From positions 1-30,728 of the forward strand of contig NZ_LSJS01000072.1 of assembly GCF_001557325.1 (NCBI RefSeq): 30,728 bases of DNA, written 5' to 3'. The position numbers were made by a program, and so were the translations under genes. The stretch comes from Erythrobacter donghaensis (lineage in GTDB: Bacteria > Pseudomonadota > Alphaproteobacteria > Sphingomonadales > Sphingomonadaceae). Of this stretch, positions 10,428 through 19,655 are shown one piece after another. The notes beneath the pieces were generated by a model. The model was not told the DNA's origin. It searched no databases and saw only the letters and a program-made list of their open reading frames with translations. How positions within the stretch are numbered: the first letter of the stretch is position 1; each line of letters begins with the position of its first letter.

Positions 10428-12430
10428 ACGGCGGGCCGGGGGCGTGGAAGAGCGCGCTCCGGCTGATCGATCCCGAACCCGATCACGAGGCCGCCGCGCG
10501 CGACGATCGCGCGGCGCGCGAGGCGGCGCGGCTGGCCGCCAAGGCTGAGGCGGAAGCCGCCGCGCGCGAGAAAGCCGAATCGCTCGCCCGCGCCAAGGCC
10601 GAGGCCGAGGAGCGCGCGCGGGCGGCGAAGGAGGCCCGGGCCCGCGAGAAGGCCGAGGCCGAAGCCCGCGCGCGTGCCGAACGCGAAGCGCGCGAGCAAG
10701 CCGCGGCAGAGGCGCGTGCGAGGAAGCTCGCCGAGGCCGAAGCGCGCCGCCGCGCCGAGGAGGAGGCCCGCGCCCGCGCCGCCGCCGAACTCCAGGCCAA
10801 GAAGGAAGCCAAGGCCCGCGCTGCTGCCGAGGCCAAGGCGAAGGCCGAGGCCGAGGAACGCGCCCGCCGCGAGGCCGAGGCTGCCGCGGCCGCCGAAGCC
10901 GCCGAACGCGCGCGCGCCGAGGAAGAGGCCCGCCGCGTCGCCGAAGCGCGCGCCAGGGCCGAAGCCGAAGCCCGCGCCCGCGCCGAGGCCGAAGCGAGGA
11001 GGCGCGCCGAGGAGGAGGCACGCGCCCGCGCCGCCGAGGAAGCGCGACTCAGGAAGGAGGCCGAAGCGCGCGCCAAGGCCGAAGCCAAGGCCCGCGCCAA
11101 GGCCGAGGCCGAAGCCCGCGCAAGGGCCGAGGCGGAGGAAAAGGCGCGGAAGGCCGCCGAGGAAAAGGCCCGCCGCGAAGCCGAGGCCAAGGCGAAGAAG
11201 GAAGCCGAGGAAGCCGCCCGCCGCGCTGCCGAGGAAGCGGCCCGCCTTGCTGCCGAAGAGGCCGCCCGGAAAGCCGCTGAGGAAGAGGCCGCGCGCATCG
11301 CCGCCGAGGAACAGGCCAGGCGCGAGGCCGAGGAGGCCGCTGCCGCCGAGCAGGCCCGGCTCGAGGCCGAAGTCCTCGCCCGCGCGCAGGTCGATGTGCC
11401 CAAGGTCTTGCGCCGCCTGATCCGCGAGACCGGCCCGATCCCGCTCTCGCAATACATGGGCGAGAGCAATGCGCGCTATTACGCCAGCCGCGATCCGCTG
11501 GGCGAACAGGGCGATTTCATCACCGCTCCGGAGATCACGCAGGTCTTCGGCGAGCTCATCGGGGTGTGGCTGGCCGACCTGTGGTCGAAGATGACCAAGC
11601 GCAAGTACATCCACTATGTCGAGCTCGGGCCCGGGCGCGGGACGCTCGCCAAGGATGCCTTGGGCGCGGCGGCGAAGCAGGGGTTGAAGCCGCAGATCCA
11701 CTTCGTTGAGACCTCGGCCACGCTGCGCAAGCTCCAGCGCGAGGCCTTCCCCGACTGCATCCACCACCACGACATCTCGACCCTGCCCGACGACGCGCCG
11801 TTGCTGATCGTCGCCAACGAGTTCTTCGATGCCCTGCCGGTGCAGCACCTGATCCGCTCCACGGATGGCTGGTACGGGCGGATGGTGGGGCTGGAGGGCG
11901 ACGATTTCACCTTCGTCACCGGCAAGGAGCGATTGGATCACCTCGTCCCGCCGAGCTGGGTCACCGCCTCGCAAGGGACTCTGATCGAGACCAGCCCGGC
12001 CGCGGTCGCGCTGATGGCCGAGATCGCGCGGCGGCTGAAGGAGCAGGGCGGGGCGGCGCTGATCATCGACTACGGCCACGAGGAGCTGCGCTCGGGATCG
12101 ACCTTGCAGGCGCTGAAATCGCACCAGAAGGTCGATGTCTTCGCGCACCCGGGCGATGCCGACCTCACCGCGCATGTCGATTTCGAGCTGCTCCAGCACG
12201 TCGCGCAGCAGCACGGCGCGGACGTGATGGGGCTGCAATACCAGGGCGAATGGCTGATCCAGATGGGGATCGACACGCGCATGGAAATGCTCATCCGCCG
12301 CGCGCCCTATCAGCGCGACAAATTCGAACGGCAGCGTAACCGTCTCGTTAAGGACAGCGAAATGGGAAGGCTGTTCAAGGTGCTCGGCCTGTGCGGACGG
12401 CGCTGGCCGTTCGGCGCGGGCTTCGATTGA
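10331..12430 (+). CDS. NDUFAF7/MidA-type SAM methyltransferase fused to a ~300-residue charged helix
   Basis: 699 codons from ATG 10331. Residues 1-50 are ordinary. About 51-353 are almost only Ala, Glu, Arg and Lys in patterns such as [22 protein letters not shown], with no Pro, Gly or aromatic residues: a predicted single charged helix or coiled coil, about 45 nm if fully helical. From [23 protein letters not shown] onward it is a complete NDUFAF7/MidA (COG1565) methyltransferase: [32 protein letters not shown] loop [39 protein letters not shown]. Mitochondrial NDUFAF7 methylates an arginine of complex I NDUFS2; bacterial targets are not settled. Family members are usually about 350-400 residues, so the helix is an addition. 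The true start may be a CTG at 10424 that overlaps the lgt stop. The reverse frames are also open here, but only this frame is continuous with the enzyme. Confidence 0.85.
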   Translation: MADHTAYPDWIDCRDLRAAQEAAGGGDGSAGLNGGPGAWKSALRLIDPEPDHEAAARDDRAAREAARLAAKAEAEAAAREKAESLARAKAEAEERARAAKEARAREKAEAEARARAEREAREQAAAEARARKLAEAEARRRAEEEARARAAAELQAKKEAKARAAAEAKAKAEAEERARREAEAAAAAEAAERARAEEEARRVAEARARAEAEARARAEAEARRRAEEEARARAAEEARLRKEAEARAKAEAKARAKAEAEARARAEAEEKARKAAEEKARREAEAKAKKEAEEAARRAAEEAARLAAEEAARKAAEEEAARIAAEEQARREAEEAAAAEQARLEAEVLARAQVDVPKVLRRLIRETGPIPLSQYMGESNARYYASRDPLGEQGDFITAPEITQVFGELIGVWLADLWSKMTKRKYIHYVELGPGRGTLAKDALGAAAKQGLKPQIHFVETSATLRKLQREAFPDCIHHHDISTLPDDAPLLIVANEFFDALPVQHLIRSTDGWYGRMVGLEGDDFTFVTGKERLDHLVPPSWVTASQGTLIETSPAAVALMAEIARRLKEQGGAALIIDYGHEELRSGSTLQALKSHQKVDVFAHPGDADLTAHVDFELLQHVAQQHGADVMGLQYQGEWLIQMGIDTRMEMLIRRAPYQRDKFERQRNRLVKDSEMGRLFKVLGLCGRRWPFGAGFD
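10490..11385 (+). repeat. Low-complexity GCC/GAG/CGC codon-repeat tract
   Basis: About 900 bases built from irregular repetitions of Ala, Glu, Arg and Lys codons (gccgaggccgaagcgcgc and variants), encoding the helical part of the methyltransferase fusion. The unit is not exact, so this is codon-level repetition rather than a simple satellite. Such DNA is prone to slippage and unequal recombination, so its length may vary between strains. Confidence 0.8.
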
Positions 12431-12445
12431 TTGGGGAGAGCGAAG

Positions 12446-12883
12446 ATGACGCGCAAGGGTGTGATGGCGGCCGTGCTTGGCGCAGGCCTCGGACTGGCGG
12501 CGCTGGTGCCTGCGGCCTTCGCGGCAGAGCCGATCACGGGCCGCTGGGTGACGGCAGAGAAAGACGCGGTGATCGTGATCGCCCCTTGCGGCAAGGCCCT
12601 GTGCGGGACGATCGAGCGCTTCCTCGTCCCCCCGCCGCAGGGCAACGACCAGCGCGACATCAACAACCCCGACGCCGCCAAGCGCAAGCGCAAGCTGCTG
12701 GCGACGACCCCGATCCTTTCGGCCTTCACGCAGGAAAGCGACCTGTGGCGTGGCCAGATCTACGATCCCAAGAGCGGCAAGACCTATCGCTCGGTGGTGC
12801 GCCGCAAGGGGCCCAACGTGCTCGAGGTCAAGGGCTGCATCGGCCCTTTCTGCCAAACGCAGGTGTGGCGTAGAGCGGTTTAG
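12446..12883 (+). CDS. DUF2147-family exported protein
   Basis: A 145-residue protein with a clear signal peptide: MTRKGVMAAVLGAGLGLAAL with cleavage after PAAFA. The mature part opens EPITGRWVTAEKDAVIVIAPCGKALCGTIERF and continues WRGQIYDPKSGKTYRSVVRRKGPNVLEVKGCIGPFCQTQVWRR. This is the DUF2147 pattern: a small lipocalin-like beta domain with paired cysteines (PCGKALCG and GCIGPFC). The molecular function is unknown; location is periplasmic or outer-membrane associated. GGGGAGAG lies upstream of ATG 12446, and the gene follows the methyltransferase by 15 bases, so they are probably cotranscribed. Its downstream edge meets the left REP-like palindrome. Confidence 0.88.
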   Translation: MTRKGVMAAVLGAGLGLAALVPAAFAAEPITGRWVTAEKDAVIVIAPCGKALCGTIERFLVPPPQGNDQRDINNPDAAKRKRKLLATTPILSAFTQESDLWRGQIYDPKSGKTYRSVVRRKGPNVLEVKGCIGPFCQTQVWRRAV

Positions 12884-12891
12884 CCAAAGCT

Positions 12892-12917
12892 CGTCATCCC
12901 GGACTTGATCCGGGATC
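12892..12917 (+). repeat. REP-like palindrome, left copy
   Basis: The core TCCCGGACTTGATCCGGGA has perfect 7-base arms around a 5-base centre, preceded by CGTCA. It matches the right copy at 13215-13240 (inverted) at 24 of 26 positions. The stop codon of the GIY-YIG gene and its last codons (PDPGSSPG) lie in and beside it. It may also act as a transcription-ending hairpin between the convergent DUF2147 and nuclease genes. Palindromes of this wording are commonly dispersed in sphingomonad genomes; copy number here cannot be checked. Confidence 0.85.
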
Positions 12918-13193
12918 GGGTTCGATATGCTCCCACATCGGATTATCACTCTCGATCAGTTCGATCTTCCATTGCCGGTGCCAGTTCTTGAGCTGCTTTT
13001 CCCGCCAGATCGCCTCTTCGATGGTAGGATAGGGCTCGGCGCGCACCAACTTGTCGAGGCCGTATTTGCGCACGAAAGCCGAGCCCAGTCCGTTGCGATG
13101 CTGCCAGATCCGCTGGATGATGTCGGCGGTCACTCCAATGTACAGCACACCGCGCGGCTTGTTGGTCAGGATGTAGACCCAGCCGCCGCGCAT
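12894..13193 (-). CDS. Small GIY-YIG nuclease-family protein flanked by REP-like repeats
   Basis: 99 residues. The domain is complete: GGWVYILTNKPRGVLYIGVT (the Y-I-L and Y-I-G pair standing for GIY-YIG, residues 5-20), RIWQHRNG (catalytic Arg and His), KYGLDKLVRAEPY, and EEAIWREKQLKNWHRQWKIELIE with the metal-binding Glu. These single-domain UPF0213/YhbQ-like proteins are predicted DNA endonucleases of uncertain role. Translation can be coupled: the transporter's TGA is separated by two bases from this ATG (TGACAATG). The last residues EPDPGSSPG are read from the left palindrome. No second domain is present, so it is not a classical homing endonuclease or UvrC. Confidence 0.9.
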   Translation of the reverse strand: MRGGWVYILTNKPRGVLYIGVTADIIQRIWQHRNGLGSAFVRKYGLDKLVRAEPYPTIEEAIWREKQLKNWHRQWKIELIESDNPMWEHIEPDPGSSPG

Positions 13194-13195
13194 TG

Positions 13196-14769
13196 TCAGC
13201 GCCCGGACGAGAGCGGTCCCGGATCAAGTCCGGGACGACGGAGTTCTCTGGAAAGCATCTCCGCCGCCTGCTTGGGCGTCAGCTTTCCCGCATCCTCGCG
13301 GTCGACGGCGAAATTGGCCTCGCGCATCGCCTCGACGCTGATTGCGCCAAGGAGCGGCTGGAGTGCGGCGGCGATGCCCGGGTCGTCGGCGATGCGGGGA
13401 GAGAGCAGCAGCAGCGCATCATAGCTCGGCAGCGCGCCCTTGGGGTCGGCGAGCACCACCAGCTTGTCCGCCGCTATCCGCCCGTCCGAGGTATAGGCGC
13501 TGATCACGTCCGCCTCGCCCGATTGAAGCGCGTTGTACATGAAGGTTGGCGCGAAGTTGCGGGTGCGCCCGAAGCGCAGCCCATAGGCATCGCGCACCGC
13601 TAGCCATTCGGGCCGCTCGAAGAACTCGGGGTCGCCGCCGACGGTGAGGCTGCTGCCCTTGCCGACCAGATCGGCGAGGCTGGTAACGCCCAGCGCCTTG
13701 GCGCGGTCGGCGCGCATCGCAAAGGCATAGGCGTTCTCGAACCCCAGCCGCCCGAGCACCTTGACGCCGTTCGTCTCCGCTTCCCACGCGCGGATGGTTT
13801 CATACATCGCCTCGCGCCCGGGATTGTCGGCGCGCTTGAGGTAATTCGACCAGATCGTCCCGGTGTAATCGACCGAGATGTCGATGCTCGAGGAGGCCAC
13901 CGCCGAGTGCACCACCGCGCTCCCCAGCCCGTCGCGATATTCGACCCGATAACCCGCCGCCTCCAGCCGTGATCCGATCAGCTGGGCGAGGATGTATTGC
14001 TCGGAAAAGGATTTGGCGGCGATAACCACGGGGCGCTCTTCGCTGGCGGGGCGTTGCGCCCAAAGCGCGGCCAGAATGCCGAGCAGCACGATCGCCATCC
14101 CGCCATAGGTCATCCAGCGCTTGCGGCGGGCAAGGCCGACCTCGATCACCCACAACAGGTTGTCCGCCGCCAGCGCCAGCCCCGCGCTGGCAAGGCACCC
14201 TGCCAGCACCAGCGCCCAGTTCTGGGTCTGGAGGCCCGCGAAGATCGGATCGCCGAGGCTCGGCTGGCCGATGGTGGTGGCGAGCGTCGCCGCGCCGATG
14301 GTCCACACGCTCGCGGTGCGGATGCCGGCCATGATGAAGGGGGCGGACAATGGCGCCTCGACCAGCACCAGCTTCTGCCACTTGGTCATGCCCACGCCAT
14401 CCGCCGCCTCGAGCACGCCCTCGTCGAGGTTGGCCTGCGCGGTGACGGCATTCCTGAGGATCGGCAGCAGCGCATAGAGCGTCAGCGCCATCAGCGCAGG
14501 CAGGAAGCCGAGCGTCGGCAGCCCCTCGCCGAACACCGTGCGCAGGGACAGCAGCAGCGGGAAGAACAGTGCCAGCAGCGCGAGCGCGGGGATGGTCTGG
14601 ACCAGGCTCGCGAGGCTCAGCGCAATCCGCGACACCGCGCGCGAACGTCCCGCCCACACCGCCAGCGGCAGCGCGATCAGCATGGCAAGCCCGATCGCGC
14701 TCGCCGCCAGCACCACGTGGGCAGCGAGCTTGTCGCCGAGGCCGGGGAGGATGTCCCAGATCTGCTGCA

Positions 14770-14770
<1 letters not shown>
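13196..14770 (-). CDS. ABC importer permease fused to substrate-binding domain (glycine betaine/choline type)
   Basis: 524 residues. The first ~210 form a BPD-type permease: six hydrophobic segments with the EAA loop EAADGVGMTKWQKLVLVEAPLSAPFIMAGIR and the osmoprotectant-permease phrase SLASLVQTIPALALLALFFPLL. After a further hydrophobic anchor (about 222-240) comes an OpuAC/OsmF-type binding domain: VIAAKSFSEQYILAQLIGSRLEAAGYRV, SSSIDISVDYTGTIWSNYL, GFENAYAFAMRADRAKALG, FMYNALQSGEADVISAYTSDGRI. The fused layout is known for betaine/choline/carnitine importers and for the ergothioneine importer EgtU; the ligand cannot be decided. The ATG at 14770 overlaps the ATPase stop as TGATG. The tail after LSREL is read from a REP-like palindrome and is probably not native. 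Confidence 0.92.
13215..13240 (-). repeat. REP-like palindrome, right copy (inverted)
   Basis: An inverted copy of the left palindrome, with two differences in 26 bases that lie outside the 7-base arms. It lies inside the 3' end of the transporter permease gene, where it encodes the tail residues RRPGLDPGP. With the left copy it brackets the GIY-YIG gene in a unit of 349 bases. Confidence 0.85.
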
Positions 14771-15552
<782 letters not shown>

Positions 15553-15600
15553 CTTTTGTGAGGATTAGCGAGAGTTGCGCCGTGACGCCAGCGTCCCCGA

Positions 15601-15629
15601 TTGGCGTTTCCGCGATGACTTGCTATGCG
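15601..15629 (+). promoter_or_regulatory. Candidate promoter of the leucine-degradation cluster
   Basis: TTGGCG and TATGCG are 17 bases apart. The implied start is about 33 bases ahead of the dehydrogenase ATG and its GAGGAAC ribosome site. No obvious operator palindrome overlaps it. Confidence 0.4.
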
Positions 15630-15668
15630 GGAATCTCAGAACAAACATTACGCGGCGAGGAACAATTC

Positions 15669-16835
15669 ATGCGCGCCACCCCCGATTTCGACTTCCAGCT
15701 GGGCGAGGCGGCTCAGATGATCCGCGAAACAACCGCGCGCTTCGCCGACGAGCAGATCGCGCCCCTGGCAGAGCGCACCGACCGCGAAGACCGCTTCCCG
15801 CGTGAGCTGTGGGAGCCGATGGGCGCGCTCGGCCTCCACGGCATCACGGTCGAGGAAGAGTGGGGCGGGCTGGGGCTCGGCTATCTCGAACATGTGATTG
15901 CGGTCGAGGAAGTGTCGCGGGCCAGCGCCAGCGTCGGCCTCTCCTACGGCGCGCATTCGAACCTGTGCCTTAACCAGATCCGCCGCTGGGGGGATGACGA
16001 CCAGAAGGCGAAATACCTCCCCAAGCTGATCAGCGGCGAGCATGTCGGCAGCCTCGCCATGAGCGAAGCCGGGGCCGGGTCGGACGTGGTCTCGATGAAG
16101 CTCAAGGCCGATGCGGTGCAGGGCGGATTTGTGCTCAACGGCACCAAGTTCTGGATCACCAACGCCCCCGAGGCCGATACGCTGGTGGTCTATGCCAAGA
16201 CCGACGGCAGCGCCGGCAGCCGCGGCATCACCGCCTTCCTGATCGAGAAGGACGACGAGGGTTTTTCCATCGGCCAGAAGATCAGCAAGGTCGGCATGAA
16301 GGGCTCGCCCACCGCCGAGCTGGTGTTTTCTGACTGCTTCATCCCCGAAGACCGCGTCATGGGCCCGCTCAACGGCGGGGTCGGCGTGCTGATGAGCGGG
16401 CTGGATTACGAGCGCGTGGTGCTCGCCGGATTGCAGCTCGGGATCATGCAGGCGTGCCTCGACACGGTGATCCCCTACCTGCGTGAGAGGAAGCAGTTCG
16501 GCAAACCCATCGGGTCGTTTCAGCTGATGCAGGCCAAGGTCGCCGACATGTATGTCGCCCTGCAATCCGCCCGCGCCTACACCTATGCGGTCGCCAAGGC
16601 CTGCGACGCCGGGCAGACGACGCGCTTCGATGCGGCGGGGGTGATCCTGCTGGCGTCCGAGAACGCCTTCAAGGTCGCGGCGGAAAGCGTGCAGGCGCTG
16701 GGCGGGGCGGGCTACACCACCGACTGGCCGGTCGAACGCTACATGCGCGACGCCAAGCTGCTCGACATCGGTGCGGGCACGAACGAGATCCGCCGCATGC
16801 TGATCGGGCGGGAATTGATCGGGGCGGCGGGGTGA
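15669..16835 (+). CDS. ivd: Isovaleryl-CoA dehydrogenase
   Basis: 388 residues, the normal acyl-CoA dehydrogenase length. FAD/substrate motifs are SLAMSEAGAGSDVVSMKL, FWITNAPEADTLVVYAKT, the C-terminal ERKQFGKPIGSFQLMQAKVADM, and EALGGAGYTTDWPVERYMRDAK (here QALGGAGY) with GAGTNEIRRMLIGREL. The catalytic base is at the isovaleryl-CoA dehydrogenase position, MSGLDYERVVLAGLQLGIMQ, rather than in the C-terminal GGxGY segment, which separates IVD from most relatives. It oxidises isovaleryl-CoA to 3-methylcrotonyl-CoA in leucine catabolism. The carboxylase beta subunit downstream supports the pathway. The ATG at 15669 has a good GAGGAAC; the open frame extends upstream without such a site. Confidence 0.93.
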   Translation: MRATPDFDFQLGEAAQMIRETTARFADEQIAPLAERTDREDRFPRELWEPMGALGLHGITVEEEWGGLGLGYLEHVIAVEEVSRASASVGLSYGAHSNLCLNQIRRWGDDDQKAKYLPKLISGEHVGSLAMSEAGAGSDVVSMKLKADAVQGGFVLNGTKFWITNAPEADTLVVYAKTDGSAGSRGITAFLIEKDDEGFSIGQKISKVGMKGSPTAELVFSDCFIPEDRVMGPLNGGVGVLMSGLDYERVVLAGLQLGIMQACLDTVIPYLRERKQFGKPIGSFQLMQAKVADMYVALQSARAYTYAVAKACDAGQTTRFDAAGVILLASENAFKVAAESVQALGGAGYTTDWPVERYMRDAKLLDIGAGTNEIRRMLIGRELIGAAG

Positions 16836-16862
16836 TCCTCCCCGTGCCGAGGAGGAACTGGA

Positions 16863-17168
16863 ATGAGCACCGACGAAGACTACGTCTATGACGAGGCCAG
16901 CGGCGAATGGCTCCCCGCGTCCGAACTCGCGGCCCAGCGCGCGGCGGAGGACACGGTCGAAGTCCGCGATGCGGTCGGCAATCTGCTTGCAGACGGCGAT
17001 GCGGTGACGCTGATCAAGGATCTCGAGGTCAAGGGCGCAGGCCAGACGCTCAAGCAGGGTACGCTCATCAAGTCGATCCGCCTGACCGGCGACGCGCAGG
17101 AGATCGACTGCAAATACCCCGGCATCAAGGGCCTCGTCCTGCGCGCCGAATTCGTGCGCAAGCGGTGA
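16863..17168 (+). CDS. phnA: PhnA/YjdM-like protein lacking the zinc ribbon
   Basis: 101 residues. The C-terminal ~70 match the PhnA domain closely: VRDAVGNLLADGDAVTLIKDLEVKGAGQTLKQGT, then IKSIRLTGDAQEIDCKYPGIKGLVLRAEFVRK. Canonical PhnA/YjdM proteins carry an N-terminal Cys4 zinc ribbon; here that place holds YVYDEASGEWLPASEL with no CxxC pair, so no metal site is expected. Despite the historic name, a role in alkylphosphonate use is unproven. Strong GGAGG six bases before ATG 16863; it sits 27 bases after ivd and is probably in the same transcript. Confidence 0.85.
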   Translation: MSTDEDYVYDEASGEWLPASELAAQRAAEDTVEVRDAVGNLLADGDAVTLIKDLEVKGAGQTLKQGTLIKSIRLTGDAQEIDCKYPGIKGLVLRAEFVRKR

Positions 17169-17183
17169 GGGTGGGCTAGCCGG

Positions 17184-17981
17184 ATGGCACCGGACCAGCC
17201 CGATCTTGCCGCCGCGCTCGGGATCGAAGTGTTCGACTTCGGTCCCTTGGCCGGGCTCTATCGGCCGGTCGAAGCGGGCGAGTGGAAACTGGCGATCGGT
17301 GCGAATATTCCGTCGCGCGGATATTGGAGCGGGCTGACACTGGTGCGCGAAGTGCCGGTGCTGACGCGTGGCTCCGAGACATGGATGTCGCTCACCCCGG
17401 TCGAGTATGAAAGCCAGATCCTCGGCGTCGAGGCGGCGCAGGGCCATGTCGTGATCATGGGATTGGGCATGGGCTGGGTCGCGGCCGAGACGGCGCTGCG
17501 CGAGGGCGTCTCGTTGGTCACGATCGTCGAGCGCGATCCGCAAGTGATCGCGCTCCACCGCGAACTCGATCTGTTTGCGCGTCTGCCCGGCGATGTGGGC
17601 GAGAAGGTGCGGATCGTGGAGGGCGATGCGTTCGCGTGGCGGCCCGATCAGCCGGTCGATCTGTTGATGCCCGATATCTGGCTTAATCTGGTCGAAGGGG
17701 ACCGCGTGCCCGATGTGCGCCGGATGCAGGACAATATCGGCGCGCGGGCGATCTATTTCTGGTGCCAGGAGCTGGAAATCGCGCGCCATGCCGCCGCGGC
17801 GGGGCGCATGCTTGATCCGGCCGGGGTGAACGACACGGTGCGCGATTTCGCGCTGCCCTTGGTCATCCCCGAGGGGATCGACTATCCCGCCATCGTCCAT
17901 TCGGCCGCACGGCAATGGATGCGCGATCGCTGGTTCGCACCAGAACACGCCGCCATTCTGGATGCGGCAAACCTTGGCTAG
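17184..17981 (+). CDS. Methyltransferase-fold protein of unknown function
   Basis: 265 residues. The middle contains a Rossmann-type nucleotide/SAM-binding stretch, GHVVIMGLGMGWVAAETALREGVSLVTIVERDPQVIALHRE (about 92-132), with the acidic residue at the end of the second strand, then VRIVEGDAFAW and LLMPDIWLNL in the positions of motifs II-IV of class I methyltransferases. The pattern most resembles the spermidine-synthase-like branch. I do not recognise the N-terminal ~85 or C-terminal ~80 residues. It lies between phnA (15 bases upstream) and mccB (54 downstream), so it is expressed with the leucine genes, but no such enzyme is part of that pathway. Substrate unknown; it may not be catalytic. 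Confidence 0.75.
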   Translation: MAPDQPDLAAALGIEVFDFGPLAGLYRPVEAGEWKLAIGANIPSRGYWSGLTLVREVPVLTRGSETWMSLTPVEYESQILGVEAAQGHVVIMGLGMGWVAAETALREGVSLVTIVERDPQVIALHRELDLFARLPGDVGEKVRIVEGDAFAWRPDQPVDLLMPDIWLNLVEGDRVPDVRRMQDNIGARAIYFWCQELEIARHAAAAGRMLDPAGVNDTVRDFALPLVIPEGIDYPAIVHSAARQWMRDRWFAPEHAAILDAANLG

Positions 17982-18035
17982 AAGCGATCTTGGCCTTGGC
18001 GCGCGGCGCGGTTAGGGCTGCGCGCAGGAGAGACC

Positions 18036-19643
18036 ATGACCGCACCTGTTCTGACTTCGAAACTCGACCGCGAGGCACCCGAGGCCAAGGCCCGCTTCGC
18101 GCACAACCACGCCCTCGCGCAGCAACTGCGCGCCCGGGTCGCCGAAGCCGCCTTGGGCGGGCCGGAGAAGCACCGCGAACGCCATGTGTCGCGCGGCAAG
18201 CTGCTCCCCCGCGAGCGGGTCGAGCGGCTGCTCGATCCGGGTTCGCCCTTCCTCGAGGTCGGCCAGCTGGCGGCGAACGGGATGTACGAGGGCGATGTGA
18301 ATGGCGCCTCGATCATCACCGGGGTCGGGCGCGTCTCGGGGCGGCAGTGCATGATCGTGTGCAACGACGCGACCGTGAAGGGCGGCACCTACTACCCGAT
18401 GACGGTCAAGAAGCACCTGCGCGCGCAGGAAATCGCTCAGGAGAACCGGCTGCCGTGCATCTATCTGGTGGACAGCGGGGGCGCGAACCTGCCGCATCAG
18501 GCCGAGGTCTTCCCGGACCGCGACCACTTCGGGCGGATCTTCTTCAACCAGGCGAACATGAGCGCCCTCGGCATTCCGCAGATCGCCTGTGTCATGGGGT
18601 CCTGCACCGCGGGGGGCGCCTACGTCCCCGCCATGTCGGACGAGACGGTGATCGTCCGCAACCAGGGCACCATCTTCCTTGCCGGCCCCCCGCTGGTGAA
18701 GGCGGCGACGGGCGAGGAAATCACTGCCGAGGACTTGGGCGGCGGTGACTTGCACGCCAAGAAATCCGGCGTGGTCGATCACCTCGCCGAGAACGACGAA
18801 CACGCGCTCACCATCGTGCGCGATATCGTATCGCACCTCGGCGCGAACACCGGGGCGGCGAAGGACGTGGCGCTGAAGGACCCGCGGGCACCAAAATTCG
18901 ACGCCGAAGACCTCTACGCGCTCATCCCCGAGGACGTGCGCGCGCCCTATGATGTCAAGGAAGTGATCGCGCGGCTGGTCGACGGCAGCGAGTTCCACGA
19001 ATTCAAGGCGCATTACGGCGCCACCCTTGTCTGCGGCTTCGCCCATATCTGGGGGATGCCGGTCGCCATACTCGCCAACAACGGCGTGCTGTTCTCCGAG
19101 AGCGCGCAGAAGGGCGCGCATTTCATCGAGCTGGCCTGCCAGCGCCGCATTCCGCTGCTGTTTCTCCAGAACATCAGCGGCTTCATGGTCGGCGGAAAAT
19201 ACGAGGCGGAGGGCATCGCCAAGCATGGCGCGAAGCTCGTCACCGCCGTCGCCACCGCGACCGTCCCCAAGGTCACCGTGGTGATCGGCGGCAGCTTCGG
19301 CGCGGGGAACTACGGCATGTGCGGCCGCGCCTACTCGCCCCGCTTCCTGTTCACCTGGCCCAACGCGCGCATCTCGGTGATGGGCGGGGAGCAGGCGGCG
19401 AGCGTGCTCGCCACCGTCCACCGCGATGCCGACAGCTGGACCCCCGAACAGGCCGAGGCGTTCAAGGCCCCGATCCGCCAGAAATACGAGGACGAAGGCA
19501 ACCCCTACTACGCCACCGCCCGCCTGTGGGACGACGGGGTGGTCGACCCGGTGCAGACCCGCGACGTCCTCGGCCTCGCCTTTGCCGCCTGCCTCGAAGC
19601 CCCGATTGCCGAGCGCCCAGCCTTCGGCGTGTTCCGGATGTGA
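18036..19643 (+). CDS. mccB: Methylcrotonyl-CoA carboxylase, carboxyltransferase (beta) subunit
   Basis: 535 residues, typical for the biotin-dependent carboxyltransferase family. Visible blocks are [126 protein letters not shown] and the second crotonase half [27 protein letters not shown] with [15 protein letters not shown]. It transfers CO2 from carboxybiotin to 3-methylcrotonyl-CoA. The biotin-carrying alpha subunit is not in this window; in related genomes it usually follows mccB, but here two small unknown genes do. ATG 18036 has CAGGAGAGA upstream. Its last 40 bases recur, diverged, at 20093-20132. Confidence 0.95.
   Translation: MTAPVLTSKLDREAPEAKARFAHNHALAQQLRARVAEAALGGPEKHRERHVSRGKLLPRERVERLLDPGSPFLEVGQLAANGMYEGDVNGASIITGVGRVSGRQCMIVCNDATVKGGTYYPMTVKKHLRAQEIAQENRLPCIYLVDSGGANLPHQAEVFPDRDHFGRIFFNQANMSALGIPQIACVMGSCTAGGAYVPAMSDETVIVRNQGTIFLAGPPLVKAATGEEITAEDLGGGDLHAKKSGVVDHLAENDEHALTIVRDIVSHLGANTGAAKDVALKDPRAPKFDAEDLYALIPEDVRAPYDVKEVIARLVDGSEFHEFKAHYGATLVCGFAHIWGMPVAILANNGVLFSESAQKGAHFIELACQRRIPLLFLQNISGFMVGGKYEAEGIAKHGAKLVTAVATATVPKVTVVIGGSFGAGNYGMCGRAYSPRFLFTWPNARISVMGGEQAASVLATVHRDADSWTPEQAEAFKAPIRQKYEDEGNPYYATARLWDDGVVDPVQTRDVLGLAFAACLEAPIAERPAFGVFRM
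19602..19641 (+). repeat. Direct repeat A: 3' end of mccB
   Basis: The last bases of mccB (CCGATTGCCGAG to TGTTCCGGATGT) match 20093-20132 at 36 of 40 positions, in the same orientation and 491 bases apart. The match weakens upstream but still reads as protein for about six more codons. Confidence 0.85.
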
Positions 19644-19655
19644 TCGGAGAGAGCG

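Noticed and set aside
10490..11385. Possible CRISPR or tandem-repeat array
   Set aside because: There are no fixed-length repeats or spacers; the repetition is codon-level and stays in one reading frame joined to an enzyme domain.
10199..12949. A 916-codon minus-strand frame rich in Gly/Leu/Phe/Arg opposite the helix-methyltransferase gene
   Set aside because: It is the complement of the Ala/Glu/Arg codon repeats, lacks domain signatures, and spans lgt, the methyltransferase and DUF2147 genes antisense.
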